A DNA stretch of 64,000 bases from an uncultured Mollicutes bacterium (GTDB lineage Bacteria; Bacillota_I; Bacilli_A; RFN20; CAG-826), in the NCBI GenBank assembly GCA_945936135.1, contig CAMESG010000002.1:62001-126000 (forward strand), in the 5' to 3' direction. Each line of letters starts with the position of its first letter. Position 1 is the stretch's first letter. Both the position numbers and the translations under genes were made by a program. Under the pieces are notes generated by a model. The model saw only the letters and a list, made by a program, of their open reading frames with translations. It had not been told where the DNA came from and ran no database searches. Shown here piece after piece: positions 8,153 through 16,803 of the stretch.

Positions 8153-8793
8153 ACATCTTAATCACAGGAACGAGCAGAGGCATTGGCAAGGCTATTGCAC
8201 AACTTTTCTTGCAAAAAGGTCATGAAGTTTATGGATTTGATATCAATAAGGAAACAATCCAAGACGAGCATTACCATCATTACATTGTTGATATCGTAGA
8301 TGATGAGTTGCCTAGTCTTCCCGAGATCGACATTCTTATCAATAACGCAGGTGTGCAAGATGGCGACCCCATCGCGGTGAATTTAAGAGGCACCATACGC
8401 GTCAGCGAGGTCTACGCTTTCTCTCCTTCCATTCGTTCTGTTTTGTTTATCGCTTCCGCGTCTGCATCCACGGGCGCGGAATTTCCGGAATATACCGCTT
8501 CCAAAGGAGGTGTCGTTTCCTATATGAAGAACTTAGCTTCCCGTCTTGCTCCTAAGGGCGCAACCGTCAATAGCCTCTCTCCCGGCGGCGTGAACAACGA
8601 ATTAAACGAACACATTCTTAACGATAAGAAACTCTACGAAGAAGTCTTAAATGAAACGATGCTTCATCGTTGGGCGGACGTTGAAGAAATCGCGGAATGG
8701 GCCTATTTTTTAACCGTAGTCAATCGTTCTATGACGGCCCAAGATGTCCTCGTAGACAATGGTGAAGCAGCAAAGTTCAATTTCGTTTGGTAA
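8149..8793 (+). CDS. SDR-family oxidoreductase
   Basis: 214 residues, a compact classical short-chain dehydrogenase/reductase. The Rossmann cofactor motif TGTSRGIG is at residues 6-13, NNAG at 65-68 and the catalytic YTASK at 115-119 (Tyr115, Lys119), with a Ser-rich strand (IASASAS, 101-107) supplying the catalytic serine. Reaction and substrate cannot be inferred. Its ATG overlaps the stop of the transporter gene (ATGA), so it is translationally coupled and falls under the same riboswitch, which hints at a link to queuosine metabolism. A bidirectional terminator follows at once. Confidence 0.85.
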   Translation: MNILITGTSRGIGKAIAQLFLQKGHEVYGFDINKETIQDEHYHHYIVDIVDDELPSLPEIDILINNAGVQDGDPIAVNLRGTIRVSEVYAFSPSIRSVLFIASASASTGAEFPEYTASKGGVVSYMKNLASRLAPKGATVNSLSPGGVNNELNEHILNDKKLYEEVLNETMLHRWADVEEIAEWAYFLTVVNRSMTAQDVLVDNGEAAKFNFVW

Positions 8794-8795
8794 CA

Positions 8796-8824
8796 AAAAA
8801 GTTCCGAATTAATCGGAACTTTTT
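8796..8824. terminator. Bidirectional intrinsic terminator
   Basis: AAAAAGTTCCGA and TCGGAACTTTTT form a 12-bp stem with a 5-nt loop. It serves the SDR gene on the plus strand and the convergent membrane-protein gene on the minus strand. Confidence 0.9.
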
Positions 8825-8841
8825 AATAGACTTGTTTCTTC

Positions 8842-9411
8842 TTATTTCTTCTTGGAAAGGGTTTTGATCAAACCAGCGCCAATGGTGACAACGCCAGCGA
8901 GAAGGGCAGCGATCGCGGTTCCAACAAAGCCGAAATCCAAATTGCACTTTTCCATAAGCTCGGCAGCATCTTCGGCAGAGATATCCGGAGTGATCGCAAG
9001 CGGGAGGCTATTCTTAACCGAGAAGAAGAGGATGCCAGAGGCAACAAAGAGAACACCGGCGACAACAAGAACAAGCGCACCTTTCTTTCCTTTGAGCATA
9101 GCCATGTAAGCGCCAACCAAGGCGGCGAGCAAAGCAACCACCAAGATGACCCAAGCGGCAATGGCGAGAGGAGCCGGTCCTTTCAAGGTCGGAAGAGCGG
9201 TGGTCGTGGCCGATCCGTTAATGGTGATGGTGGTTTGAGCCGCGCCACCAAAGATGAAAGCGTAGGCGCTTCCAACAACCGTAGTCGCGGTGCCCAAGAC
9301 GCTGGTAGCAGTGGAGGAATATGCCGAAGCCAAAGGCAAAAGCAAGGCCGCGACACCGATAACAAGCGCCACCATGGCAAGGATCGTTGCGAGAGAGAGT
9401 TTTTTCTTCAT
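8842..9411 (-). CDS. Unknown four-helix membrane protein
   Basis: 189 residues with four predicted membrane helices (about 7-28, 82-104, 112-132 and 160-183). A Thr/Ser/Ala-rich loop (30-78) lies between helices 1 and 2, and a shorter acidic loop with one Cys (about 137-158) between helices 3 and 4. The C-terminus is KTLSKKK. No family recognised. The nearest purine-rich site (AAAGGAG) is 26 nt upstream of the ATG, too far to act, whereas TAAAAT ends 7 nt upstream, suggesting leaderless translation. It is a single-gene unit between a terminator and the aldose-epimerase gene. Confidence 0.7.
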   Translation of the reverse strand: MKKKLSLATILAMVALVIGVAALLLPLASAYSSTATSVLGTATTVVGSAYAFIFGGAAQTTITINGSATTTALPTLKGPAPLAIAAWVILVVALLAALVGAYMAMLKGKKGALVLVVAGVLFVASGILFFSVKNSLPLAITPDISAEDAAELMEKCNLDFGFVGTAIAALLAGVVTIGAGLIKTLSKKK

Positions 9412-9418
9412 AACAAGA

Positions 9419-9424
9419 ATTTTA
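9419..9424 (-). promoter_or_regulatory. -10 element of the four-helix membrane protein gene
   Basis: TAAAAT on the minus strand, 7 nt before the ATG at 9411; no clear -35. Confidence 0.4.
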
Positions 9425-9501
9425 TGCGCGTATTGCGCTCCTTTCTTATTAAGGATATCAGATTTCCTTGCTTTGTATAGCCTTATCCAACTTTTTGAAG
9501 A

Positions 9502-10332
9502 TTAATCCAAACGAAAGCGGATGCGAGTCGTGAACGTTTTGCTTTGGCCCGGTTCGATCTGGTTCAATGTTTCACGTTCAAGGAGTTCTTCTGGATCATG
9601 ATCAAAACGAGGAAGACCCCACCAAGGCTCGACACAAAGAAGACCATCTTTGGCGTCTTCACACCAAATCGCAACATAAGGAGATGGGTAATAAAATTCG
9701 ATGGATACACCTAGCCCCGTTTCCAAAACGATGGGCTCATAATCATGAACCAAGATTAAGGGACTTTGTCCTTCAAGGAAGGCGCGATCTTCCCCAAGCG
9801 TAACCCCTTCATTTACCGCAAGTGCGGCTAAGAAAGGCCCGCTGGTCATGCCCTTCGCGTAAGGTACGTAGGCCGTGTCCTTATAATGCAGTTTCGCTTT
9901 TCCAAACTTGACGCGAAAAGCAGGGTGGGCGCCCAAGGCGAAGGGAAGCTTGGAACTTCCGGTGTTCTTTACTTCAAAGGAACGGACCAAAACATCGTCT
10001 TCCAAATACAAGGTTTCAATAAAGCGGAATGGATAGGGAAAATTTCGTAAAGTGTCGGGGTTGGATTCTGCAGAAAACCGAAGGCAAGTTTCGTTCACTT
10101 GCTCTTCTTTCATATCCATGGAATGAAGGAAACCATGGGAACTCATGCTCATGGGAACATAGCCGCAAGTGTAATGATCCGCACGACCGATCAAAGGAAA
10201 GAGAATCGCGTCTTGAAATGGCCAACGGCCTTCCTTTTGATGGAGCACTTCTTGTGAGAAAAGTTGGACGGATGTCAAAGCACCGCCATAAGAAGTTGCT
10301 TGAACGGAAAGAAACGGGTTTTTGATTTTCAT
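9502..10332 (-). CDS. Aldose 1-epimerase family protein
   Basis: 276 residues of the galactose-mutarotase fold, closest in style to the short LacX/YphB-like members. Visible family features are SSHGFLH with His66, GAHPAF with His136 (the two histidines expected in the active site), the PYPFRFIETLYL strand and CVEPWWG with the likely catalytic Glu235. Such proteins interconvert alpha and beta anomers of hexoses; the actual sugar is not readable. An AAGAAGAG stretch about 11 nt before the ATG may serve as a weak ribosome-binding site. The gene stands alone, though a carbohydrate importer lies 5 kb away. Confidence 0.85.
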   Translation of the reverse strand: MKIKNPFLSVQATSYGGALTSVQLFSQEVLHQKEGRWPFQDAILFPLIGRADHYTCGYVPMSMSSHGFLHSMDMKEEQVNETCLRFSAESNPDTLRNFPYPFRFIETLYLEDDVLVRSFEVKNTGSSKLPFALGAHPAFRVKFGKAKLHYKDTAYVPYAKGMTSGPFLAALAVNEGVTLGEDRAFLEGQSPLILVHDYEPIVLETGLGVSIEFYYPSPYVAIWCEDAKDGLLCVEPWWGLPRFDHDPEELLERETLNQIEPGQSKTFTTRIRFRLD

Positions 10333-10483
10333 GGTTTCTTAGCTCTTCTTTATCATAATAAGGAAAAGAAAAGTGAGCAATATCGCGAGATGAAAACGTA
10401 TCAAGTTTCCATTTTTATTTGAAGGGATCAGCTAACGAAAGACGCTTAATCGTTCTGAAATTCAGCGCTTCTTCAGACAAGGC

Positions 10484-10518
10484 AAAAAAATAACCTGCAA
10501 TGACGAGTACTGCAGGTT
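10484..10518 (-). terminator. Terminator of the tRNA-Lys unit
   Basis: AACCTGCA (10492-10499) pairs with TGCAGGTT (10511-10518); on the minus strand seven T residues follow (10484-10490). The rest of 10333-10529 shows no gene. Confidence 0.8.
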
Positions 10519-10529
10519 TTTGAACAAAA

Positions 10530-10605
<76 letters not shown>

Positions 10606-10627
10606 ATGCGCCTTTTTAGGCTCGTGT

Positions 10628-10656
10628 ATTCTAGCGCCCCTCTTTCCCCCGTTCAA
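10628..10656 (-). promoter_or_regulatory. Promoter of tRNA-Lys
   Basis: TTGAAC (10651-10656), a 17-nt spacer and TAGAAT (10628-10633) on the minus strand, starting transcription roughly 15-20 nt before the mature tRNA end. Confidence 0.65.
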
Positions 10657-10685
10657 CCATTATTTTTAAAATTTCTGAAGACTGC

Positions 10686-11930
10686 TTAAATCTCAGGCTC
10701 GATTTCCAAAACGTTTTTCCAAGAAGACACGATCTCGTGCACCTTCTTTTGGGCGGCGTCTTGGTTAATGTTCCCTCTTAAAATATCGAATATCAGTTGC
10801 CCAATTTCTTCCGCTTGCTCTTTGGTGCAGCCTCTGGTGGTCGCTGCGGCGAAGCCAATCCGAAGCCCCGAGCATTCCGAAGGTTTCAAGGTATCTCCAT
10901 GGATCATGTTCTTATTCGTGGTGATGCCACAGGATTCTAGTTTTTCTTGGGCTTCCTTTCCCGTTAAACCAAAAGAAGAAAGAACGTTTAATAAGAAGAG
11001 ATGGTTCTCGGTTCCGGAGCTTTCGCAACCCAAACTTCTCAACTTTGCATCGCAGGCCTTTGTGTTTTCCAATACGCGTTCCATATAGCGTTGGAACGAA
11101 GGCGAGAGCGCTTCTCCAAAGCATGCGGCTTTCGCGGCGATGATGTGTTCCAAGGGCCCGCCTTGAGCATAAGGAAAGACGGCGCTATTGATCTTTTTCG
11201 CGAGATCTTCGCGGTTCGTTAAAATCATGCCTCCGCGAGGTCCGCGCAAGGTTTTGTGCGTCGTTGTGGTAACAATATCGGCGTAATCGCATGGATTTTG
11301 CGTTAATTTCGCCGCAACAATACCCGCGATATGCGCCATATCAACCATGAAATAACAAGGCGTTTCCGCGTGAGTATTGTGACGGTCGATGATCTCCCTC
11401 ATCCTCTTGAAATCAATTTCGCATGGGTATGCGCTATAACCGGCGAGAAATAAATTTGGGTTCTCTTGATCGATGATTTTTTCAATGAGTTCATAATCCA
11501 AACGGCCATCTTCGCCCAAAGGATAATGAACAAAAGAATACATTTGGGAAGAGAACGAAACCGGGGAACCGTGGGTCAAATGCCCCCCATCATTCAAGGT
11601 GAGTGAAAGGATCTTGTCCCCGGGTTTTAAAACGGCATGGTAGGCAGCGAAATTTGCTTGAGATCCGCTATGGGGCTGGACATTCGCAAAAGAACAACCA
11701 AAAAGTTTCTTTGCGCGTTCAATGGCAAGATTCTCGGCTTCGTCCACGTTGACGCAGCCTCCGTAATATCGACGGGAAGGATAGCCTTCCGCGTATTTGG
11801 CGGTAAGGATGGATCCGCTGGCCTCCATTACGTCCGTCGAGGGATAGTTCTCGCTGGCAATCAATTCAATCCCTGCGTTTTGTCGTTCTGCCTCTTTGGC
11901 AAAAATGCTTTCAATCGTCTTGTCCTTCAT
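10686..11930 (-). CDS. glyA: Serine hydroxymethyltransferase
   Basis: 414 residues, normal for GlyA. It is a cytosolic PLP enzyme that interconverts serine and glycine while loading tetrahydrofolate with a one-carbon unit. Hallmarks are IELIASENYPS (residues 21-31), the YPSRRYYGG segment (50-58), HSGSQAN (87-93) and the PLP-binding VTTTTHKTLRGPRGG with Lys226. A GGGAG site lies 7 nt before the ATG. The gene is divergent from the SIR2-like gene across a 118-bp gap and is followed by the separately promoted tRNA-Lys gene. Confidence 0.97.
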   Translation of the reverse strand: MKDKTIESIFAKEAERQNAGIELIASENYPSTDVMEASGSILTAKYAEGYPSRRYYGGCVNVDEAENLAIERAKKLFGCSFANVQPHSGSQANFAAYHAVLKPGDKILSLTLNDGGHLTHGSPVSFSSQMYSFVHYPLGEDGRLDYELIEKIIDQENPNLFLAGYSAYPCEIDFKRMREIIDRHNTHAETPCYFMVDMAHIAGIVAAKLTQNPCDYADIVTTTTHKTLRGPRGGMILTNREDLAKKINSAVFPYAQGGPLEHIIAAKAACFGEALSPSFQRYMERVLENTKACDAKLRSLGCESSGTENHLFLLNVLSSFGLTGKEAQEKLESCGITTNKNMIHGDTLKPSECSGLRIGFAAATTRGCTKEQAEEIGQLIFDILRGNINQDAAQKKVHEIVSSWKNVLEIEPEI

Positions 11931-12011
11931 TTTTTTCTCCCGTTGGCCTCTATTAATTCATTGTGGCACAAAAGAAGATTTAGCCCAACCACTTTCCTAA
12001 CGTGTTGTCCT

Positions 12012-12040
12012 TTGACAAATCCTAAGCGCTTATCTACGAT
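12012..12040 (+). promoter_or_regulatory. Promoter of the SIR2-RDD operon
   Basis: Consensus TTGACA (12012-12017), a 17-nt spacer and TACGAT (12035-12040). The ATG at 12049 begins 8 nt after the -10 box and no Shine-Dalgarno site fits between, so the message looks leaderless. Confidence 0.65.
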
Positions 12041-12048
12041 AAAACCAA

Positions 12049-13314
12049 ATGAACCGAGCGCCGCGTCAACAATATCTTGCCCAAAAGAAGGCTCTTCTCG
12101 TCCTTCTTTATGTGCTTTTCCGTTCGAATATCCCCCATGACGCGGTGATTCTTCGCTCGTTCGGTTTTCAATTTGATCCTTCTTGTAACTTCAAAGTTAT
12201 CCTCAAAGAAAACGAGACAAATGTTTTAAAATTTGGGGTACACATCTTCTTAAAAAACGAACGAAAGCAAAGCGAGGATCTGCCCGGGACCATCAATATC
12301 TTCGAAAGCAAAAAGATAGAAGGCGACCCCGTTCACTCTTTATCCATTTCGATGGCGGAAGGCGGGTTTGAAGCTCGCGGCCTATTCAAAGAAAAGCCCC
12401 TCCATATCAAAGGCCCAGAATCCGCTTGCTCCTCCTTGCTAAGTTGCTTGATCGAATGTAAAGAAGCGAACAATCAAGGCGAAACCTTTTTGCTTTGGCT
12501 GATGCGCTTCTTCCTTTCGAAACTTCCCACGGATCTCGTGATGGGCGCTGGGATCAACAAAGACTACGGGGCTAAAGATTGGCAGGAATTGGTCTCTGCT
12601 TTAAACGATTCTTTTTACCAAGGAAACAAAGAAGACGAACGGCAGGTTCATCATTACGTTGGAAGGGAATTGTTCACCTCTCCTTCCATCTATCGGAAAC
12701 CTTTCAATGTCTATGAAAAACTCGCTCATGAGCTCTATGAATTTGAAGAAGCGAAGTCCTTCAATGACCCGGATTCAACGTTATACAAATGTGTTAACTT
12801 CCTTTCAACTCATCCAAAAGTCGAAGTCATCACCTACAATTACGACACAAATCTCGAATATCTTTGCAAAAAACGGAACCTTCTATATTGTTCAACCTAC
12901 GAAGATAGCTGCTTCTCCATCAAGGAAAGTTCGATCAATATCTATCACGTCCACGGTTTGTTGCCCTATGGCAAATACAACGAGGCGCGATATACCCAAT
13001 CGCTCGTTTTCAACGAATCGGATTATTATGACCTCTACAATAGCCCTTATTCTTGGAACATCGCCAAGCAGCTTCATGACTTCAAATTCAACGTCTGTTT
13101 CTTCCTTGGAATCTCGTTAACCGATCCCGACATGAAACGTCTTTTGGAATTGGGACGGAACCAGTTGAAATTCAATTTCATTTTCGCCCGCAAAGAAAAA
13201 GGCTATGACGAATCGGTCTTTGAGGCCATCGCGTCTTACTTTTTCTCCTTCGACTTGATCGTGGTTTGGGTCGAAGAATATTCGGAGATTGGCAAATGGT
13301 TGGAACTTCTCTAA
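12049..13314 (+). CDS. SIR2-like domain protein, possible NADase effector
   Basis: 421 residues. The N-terminal 155 residues show no recognised domain and look strand-rich. From about residue 160 a SIR2-like fold is readable: LVMGAGIN with D172 and G174 in KDYGAKDW (nucleotide-binding start), ITYNYDTNLE at 261-270, IYHVHG at 298-303 with the candidate catalytic His, and FFLGISLTDPDM at 351-362. Families with these motifs (SIR2_2 type) cleave NAD+ in several anti-phage systems such as Thoeris, DSR and SIR2-HerA; whether this one does is inference. The start is fixed by the promoter rather than a ribosome-binding site. The 3' end overlaps the first RDD gene by 19 nt. Confidence 0.75.
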   Translation: MNRAPRQQYLAQKKALLVLLYVLFRSNIPHDAVILRSFGFQFDPSCNFKVILKENETNVLKFGVHIFLKNERKQSEDLPGTINIFESKKIEGDPVHSLSISMAEGGFEARGLFKEKPLHIKGPESACSSLLSCLIECKEANNQGETFLLWLMRFFLSKLPTDLVMGAGINKDYGAKDWQELVSALNDSFYQGNKEDERQVHHYVGRELFTSPSIYRKPFNVYEKLAHELYEFEEAKSFNDPDSTLYKCVNFLSTHPKVEVITYNYDTNLEYLCKKRNLLYCSTYEDSCFSIKESSINIYHVHGLLPYGKYNEARYTQSLVFNESDYYDLYNSPYSWNIAKQLHDFKFNVCFFLGISLTDPDMKRLLELGRNQLKFNFIFARKEKGYDESVFEAIASYFFSFDLIVVWVEEYSEIGKWLELL

Positions 13315-14417
13315 GACCGAAAAGAGGAAAACGACTCGCCGCCTTCTTTTTGGACGCTTTGACCATCGGCTGCGTTTCCATCTTGGTGAACCTTTTCTCT
13401 TGGAACGTTTCCTTGGCGCTGCCTTCGGTTAAAGAAGCTACTTTATCCTTGGCAGCCGCTCAAAAAAACGTATCCGACGTCATCGTTTCAAGTCACCTAA
13501 ATTCCTTTACGGAAAAAGGGCAATTCTACGCGCAAAATTACCTCGCGGAAAAGTATGTAGTTTCCCTTGCAAAAGGGAGTTTGCTTTTTCACGGAGTCGA
13601 AGAAAAAGATCTTTCTTCTTTTTATGCCGATACTCCCGCGATCAACGAAACAAACGATCGCGCTTATTACTATTTCGTGACCTTCAAAACCGAACATCAA
13701 AATGGATATCCCTCCCAGGATGAATCGGGGCAAAACTTCTACCAGGAACTGATATCAAAAGACCTTGGGGGCATTTTTTCTCAAGAAGGTTATCCCTTCC
13801 TTCAAGAAGAAAGCGCGAAAATCCTCGATGAAGGGCTGCGGAACGAAGATTACAAACCCGGACAAAATTTGAAGACGAAACTGGTAACTCGTTATCTGGA
13901 ACTTCTAAAAAAAGGGGCAGCGGATCTATCCACGAACTACCAACCCTACCTTGAAGCGGAAAGCGCCTATCTTCAAAAGAGAAACGACTTCTCTAGAATT
14001 CAAATCGCCGTTGCCGTTCTCTCTAGTTTTGTATCCGGGTTGATCCTTTTGTCCATCGTTCCCATCTGCAACGAAAACCGAACGATCGGACAACTTGTCT
14101 TAAAGCTCGATTCTGAAAACGAAAACGGAGACCCGCCTTCAAGAGGAAAGAGCGCTCTTCAACACGCTTTCTTCCCTTTGCTTCTACCAATGATCGCGAT
14201 TTTTCCGGTTTTGTTCACTCCCGGATTTGGAGCAGATTTGTTGCTTTGCCCTCTAACGGGACCCCTCGGGCTAATATTCTATGCATCGATCTCTCTGATC
14301 CTTTTGTTCATCGATTACCTGTTCACCTTTTTCGGAGTCAAAGATACGGCATACGAACGGCTTGCAAAGACGCACCTAAAAATGAGGGAGGGGCTTCATG
14401 GAACCGAAACTCGCTAA
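13296..14417 (+). CDS. RDD-family membrane protein with large external loop (1)
   Basis: 373 residues. An Arg-x-x-Ala-x-x-x-Asp motif in KRLAAFFLDAL starts the first membrane helix (about 14-36). A loop of about 190 residues, probably extracytoplasmic, precedes a second helix pair near residues 236-260, the RTIGQLVLKL segment typical of RDD proteins, and C-terminal hydrophobic helices ending in IDYLFTFFG. ATG at 13296 is chosen because GGAG lies 8 nt upstream; it lies inside the SIR2-like gene, so translation is likely coupled. RDD proteins have no single agreed function; some are linked to solute or ion transport. The 3' end overlaps the next RDD gene by 20 nt. Confidence 0.75.
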   Translation: MVGTSLRPKRGKRLAAFFLDALTIGCVSILVNLFSWNVSLALPSVKEATLSLAAAQKNVSDVIVSSHLNSFTEKGQFYAQNYLAEKYVVSLAKGSLLFHGVEEKDLSSFYADTPAINETNDRAYYYFVTFKTEHQNGYPSQDESGQNFYQELISKDLGGIFSQEGYPFLQEESAKILDEGLRNEDYKPGQNLKTKLVTRYLELLKKGAADLSTNYQPYLEAESAYLQKRNDFSRIQIAVAVLSSFVSGLILLSIVPICNENRTIGQLVLKLDSENENGDPPSRGKSALQHAFFPLLLPMIAIFPVLFTPGFGADLLLCPLTGPLGLIFYASISLILLFIDYLFTFFGVKDTAYERLAKTHLKMREGLHGTETR

Positions 14418-15321
14418 AGAACTTACCTATCCCTTGCCCCGCTTTCTTAGATCATTTGGGGCGGCGTTGTTTGATCTATTTACTCTTTTCACCATCGGAA
14501 TGGCCTTGCTTTTCGCTTCTCAGCAGATCATGCGTGGCACTCCGCATTACCAAGAACTTCGCTCCGTTGAAACCACGCTTCGACTCGATTCAAGGCTTTA
14601 TATTGAAGATAACGGGGTCCTTACCCTTGATGAATACCTTCAAAGCAAGGAACTAACCCGCAAGGAACAAAGCGAGTTTTACGAGTGCCGTTTGGATTAT
14701 TTCTTTGAGGAATTTCTCAACGAAGCGCCTTCTTTAAACGGGGCTGAACGTTATTTTAGTGATAAACATAAAGCTTCTTTCAACGATCAACCTCTCTTTG
14801 ATGAAAAAGGTCACAGAATTAGCGATCACACCGACTTAGACGGAGCCTATCTTTCCTTTTTCGAAGAAGAATATTCTTCCGTGGCCCTAGGTTATTTACG
14901 AGAATTCCCCGCGTATTGGGAAAATGCGAAAGACATGTTAGGGCTTTCTCTTCTTTATGGCTTCCTTTCTTTCTCCATCGCCCATATTCTCGTCTATCTC
15001 GTTGTTCCTTTTTGCTTTATTCGGGGCAAGAAAACCTTGGGGATGTTCTTTGCTCACCTATCCTACGTTGAAGCAAGCGGGCTTTCGCTTCCTTGGCACA
15101 AGCACCTCTTCCATTGGTTCTTTCAGTTCGTCTTCATCTTCTGGGGATCGATTCTCGCCTTTCTTTTGCCGTTGGCCCTTTCGATCGGGATGTCGATGCT
15201 GCGAAAGGATCACCAAAATCTAGGCGACTATCTCTTTAACATTCACATGATCGACGATCAAAACCAAAAAGTCTTCCGCACGTCTTTGGAAGTCGCTGCT
15301 TCCGAATACGAAAATCGATAA
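14398..15321 (+). CDS. RDD-family membrane protein with large external loop (2)
   Basis: 307 residues. Near the N-terminus PRFLRSFGAALFDLF gives the Arg and Asp of the RDD signature at the first helix (about 19-41). A hydrophilic loop of about 130 residues with many charged residues follows, then helices near 180-205, the segment IRGKKTLGMFFAHLSYV matching the family's TLG block, and a C-terminal helix leading to DHQNLGDYLFNIHMID, the equivalent of the third conserved Asp region. GGGAGGGG lies 6 nt upstream of the ATG. It overlaps the previous RDD gene and closes the three-gene unit; the ABC importer starts 37 nt later from its own -10 box. Confidence 0.75.
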   Translation: MEPKLAKELTYPLPRFLRSFGAALFDLFTLFTIGMALLFASQQIMRGTPHYQELRSVETTLRLDSRLYIEDNGVLTLDEYLQSKELTRKEQSEFYECRLDYFFEEFLNEAPSLNGAERYFSDKHKASFNDQPLFDEKGHRISDHTDLDGAYLSFFEEEYSSVALGYLREFPAYWENAKDMLGLSLLYGFLSFSIAHILVYLVVPFCFIRGKKTLGMFFAHLSYVEASGLSLPWHKHLFHWFFQFVFIFWGSILAFLLPLALSIGMSMLRKDHQNLGDYLFNIHMIDDQNQKVFRTSLEVAASEYENR

Positions 15322-15344
15322 TACCGATTTCGCGCGCGTGCACA

Positions 15345-15350
15345 TATAAT
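15345..15350 (+). promoter_or_regulatory. -10 element of the sugar ABC transporter operon
   Basis: Perfect TATAAT ending 8 nt before the ATG at 15359, with no Shine-Dalgarno site between; no clear -35. Predicted leaderless start. Confidence 0.5.
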
Positions 15351-15358
15351 TACGTTAC

Positions 15359-16801
15359 ATGGAAATCAAAATTGAGAACCTGAACAAAGAATATCCTTCC
15401 CGGGAAAAAGGTGGCAGCCCCACCAAAGCCGTTTTGGATTTGGATTTAACCGTCAAAGATGGGGAATTAATGGGATTGCTTGGCCCTTCGGGATGTGGCA
15501 AATCCACGACCCTTTATATGATCGCGGGCCTCCAAGATCCTACCTCCGGGTTCATCTATTTTGATGAAGATGATGTCACCCATCTAGACGCGGAAAAACG
15601 CGGCATTGGACTCGTTTTCCAAAACTACGCCCTTTATCCTCACATGAGCGTTTATCAAAACGTCGAATTCCCTTTGACGAACTTGAAGGTCGAGGAAGAG
15701 GAAAAAGCCTATGACCTCGAATACGAAGACACGCTTCTCAACATTTTGAAGAATGATGAAGCCTTAATCGCCCTTATCAAAGAAACGATAACTTCTGGAA
15801 AGAAATCGAAGGTCGCGCTCGCAGAGGCGCTAATCCGTTCCTACCACATCGCCCCTTCTTTGGCGAAAACGATTGTGAATGCCCTCAAAAAAGAAGGGGA
15901 AAGTTATCAACATTCCATCAATGTCTTGGCGGCGAAAGCCGAAGGCAAAAAAGGAAAAATCCTTCAACGTTACGCCAAACAAGGCATCGAAATTGATGAA
16001 CAATATCGCCTGTTACGCAATGGCGAGCCTCGAAAAATCCAGCGTTCGCTCACCAAGGATGAACGCGACACTTATGTAAAAGAAACTGCAAAGCTCGTTC
16101 AAATTGAAGAGTATTTGGAACGCAAACCCAGCGAATTGTCCGGCGGGCAGCAGCAACGCGTTGCGATCGCACGAGCCTTGGTGAAACGTCCGCGCGTCTT
16201 GCTTTTGGATGAACCTCTTTCCAATTTGGATGCCCGTTTGCGCATTCAAACGCGCGAAGAAATCCGCCGCGTTCAGCAAGCAACGAAAATCACGACCGTT
16301 TTCGTTACCCACGACCAAGAAGAAGCGATGTCCATCTGTGATCGTATCTGCGTTATGGAAAAGGGTGAGGAACGCCAAGTCGGCAAACCTCAAGACATTT
16401 ATAAAGATCCCAATTGCCTCTTTGTCGCCAAATTCCTTGGCACTCCCCCCATCAACGTTTTCTCAGGCTCCGTCCGCTCTGGAAAAGTCTACATTGGGGA
16501 GGAAGCCGTTTTTAAAGGCGTTGATATCCCAGATCAAGAAATAACCATCGGGATCCGTCCCGAAGGATTCAAGGCAAAGCCGAAGAAAACCGATTTGAAG
16601 TTGCATTTGCCAATTGATGATATATTGACCCAAGGAAGAGACGTCACCTTGGTTTCTTCTTCTCCTTTGGTGGAAGGCGGCATCGTCAAAATCATCGTCG
16701 ATAGCGATCTGCCTTTTAAAAAAGGCGAGGAAGCATTCGCGATCAAGCCAAACAAAATCTTTCTTTTCGAGAAAGAAACCGGAAAACGAATTCGATTCTA
16801 A
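15359..16801 (+). CDS. Carbohydrate ABC importer ATPase (MsmK/UgpC-like) with insertion
   Basis: 480 residues against about 370 for MalK/MsmK relatives. It energises the importer encoded downstream. Walker [10 protein letters not shown] is at 42-50, Q-loop Gln88, signature LSGGQ 260-264, Walker B VLLLDE 280-285 and H-loop His318; a C-terminal regulatory (OB-like) domain runs from about 360 to 480. Between Q-loop and signature there are 172 residues instead of about 52, because about 120 Lys/Glu-rich, probably helical residues (roughly 113-235) are inserted in the helical subdomain that contacts the permeases. The frame is intact through the insertion. The gene follows the second RDD gene and precedes the permease by 2 nt. 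Confidence 0.92.
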   Translation: MEIKIENLNKEYPSREKGGSPTKAVLDLDLTVKDGELMGLLGPSGCGKSTTLYMIAGLQDPTSGFIYFDEDDVTHLDAEKRGIGLVFQNYALYPHMSVYQNVEFPLTNLKVEEEEKAYDLEYEDTLLNILKNDEALIALIKETITSGKKSKVALAEALIRSYHIAPSLAKTIVNALKKEGESYQHSINVLAAKAEGKKGKILQRYAKQGIEIDEQYRLLRNGEPRKIQRSLTKDERDTYVKETAKLVQIEEYLERKPSELSGGQQQRVAIARALVKRPRVLLLDEPLSNLDARLRIQTREEIRRVQQATKITTVFVTHDQEEAMSICDRICVMEKGEERQVGKPQDIYKDPNCLFVAKFLGTPPINVFSGSVRSGKVYIGEEAVFKGVDIPDQEITIGIRPEGFKAKPKKTDLKLHLPIDDILTQGRDVTLVSSSPLVEGGIVKIIVDSDLPFKKGEEAFAIKPNKIFLFEKETGKRIRF

Positions 16802-16803
16802 TT

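Noticed and set aside
11931-12048. T-box leader for glyA
   Set aside because: Only about 118 bp lie upstream, with no T-box TGG-N-ACC-type element or specifier stem.
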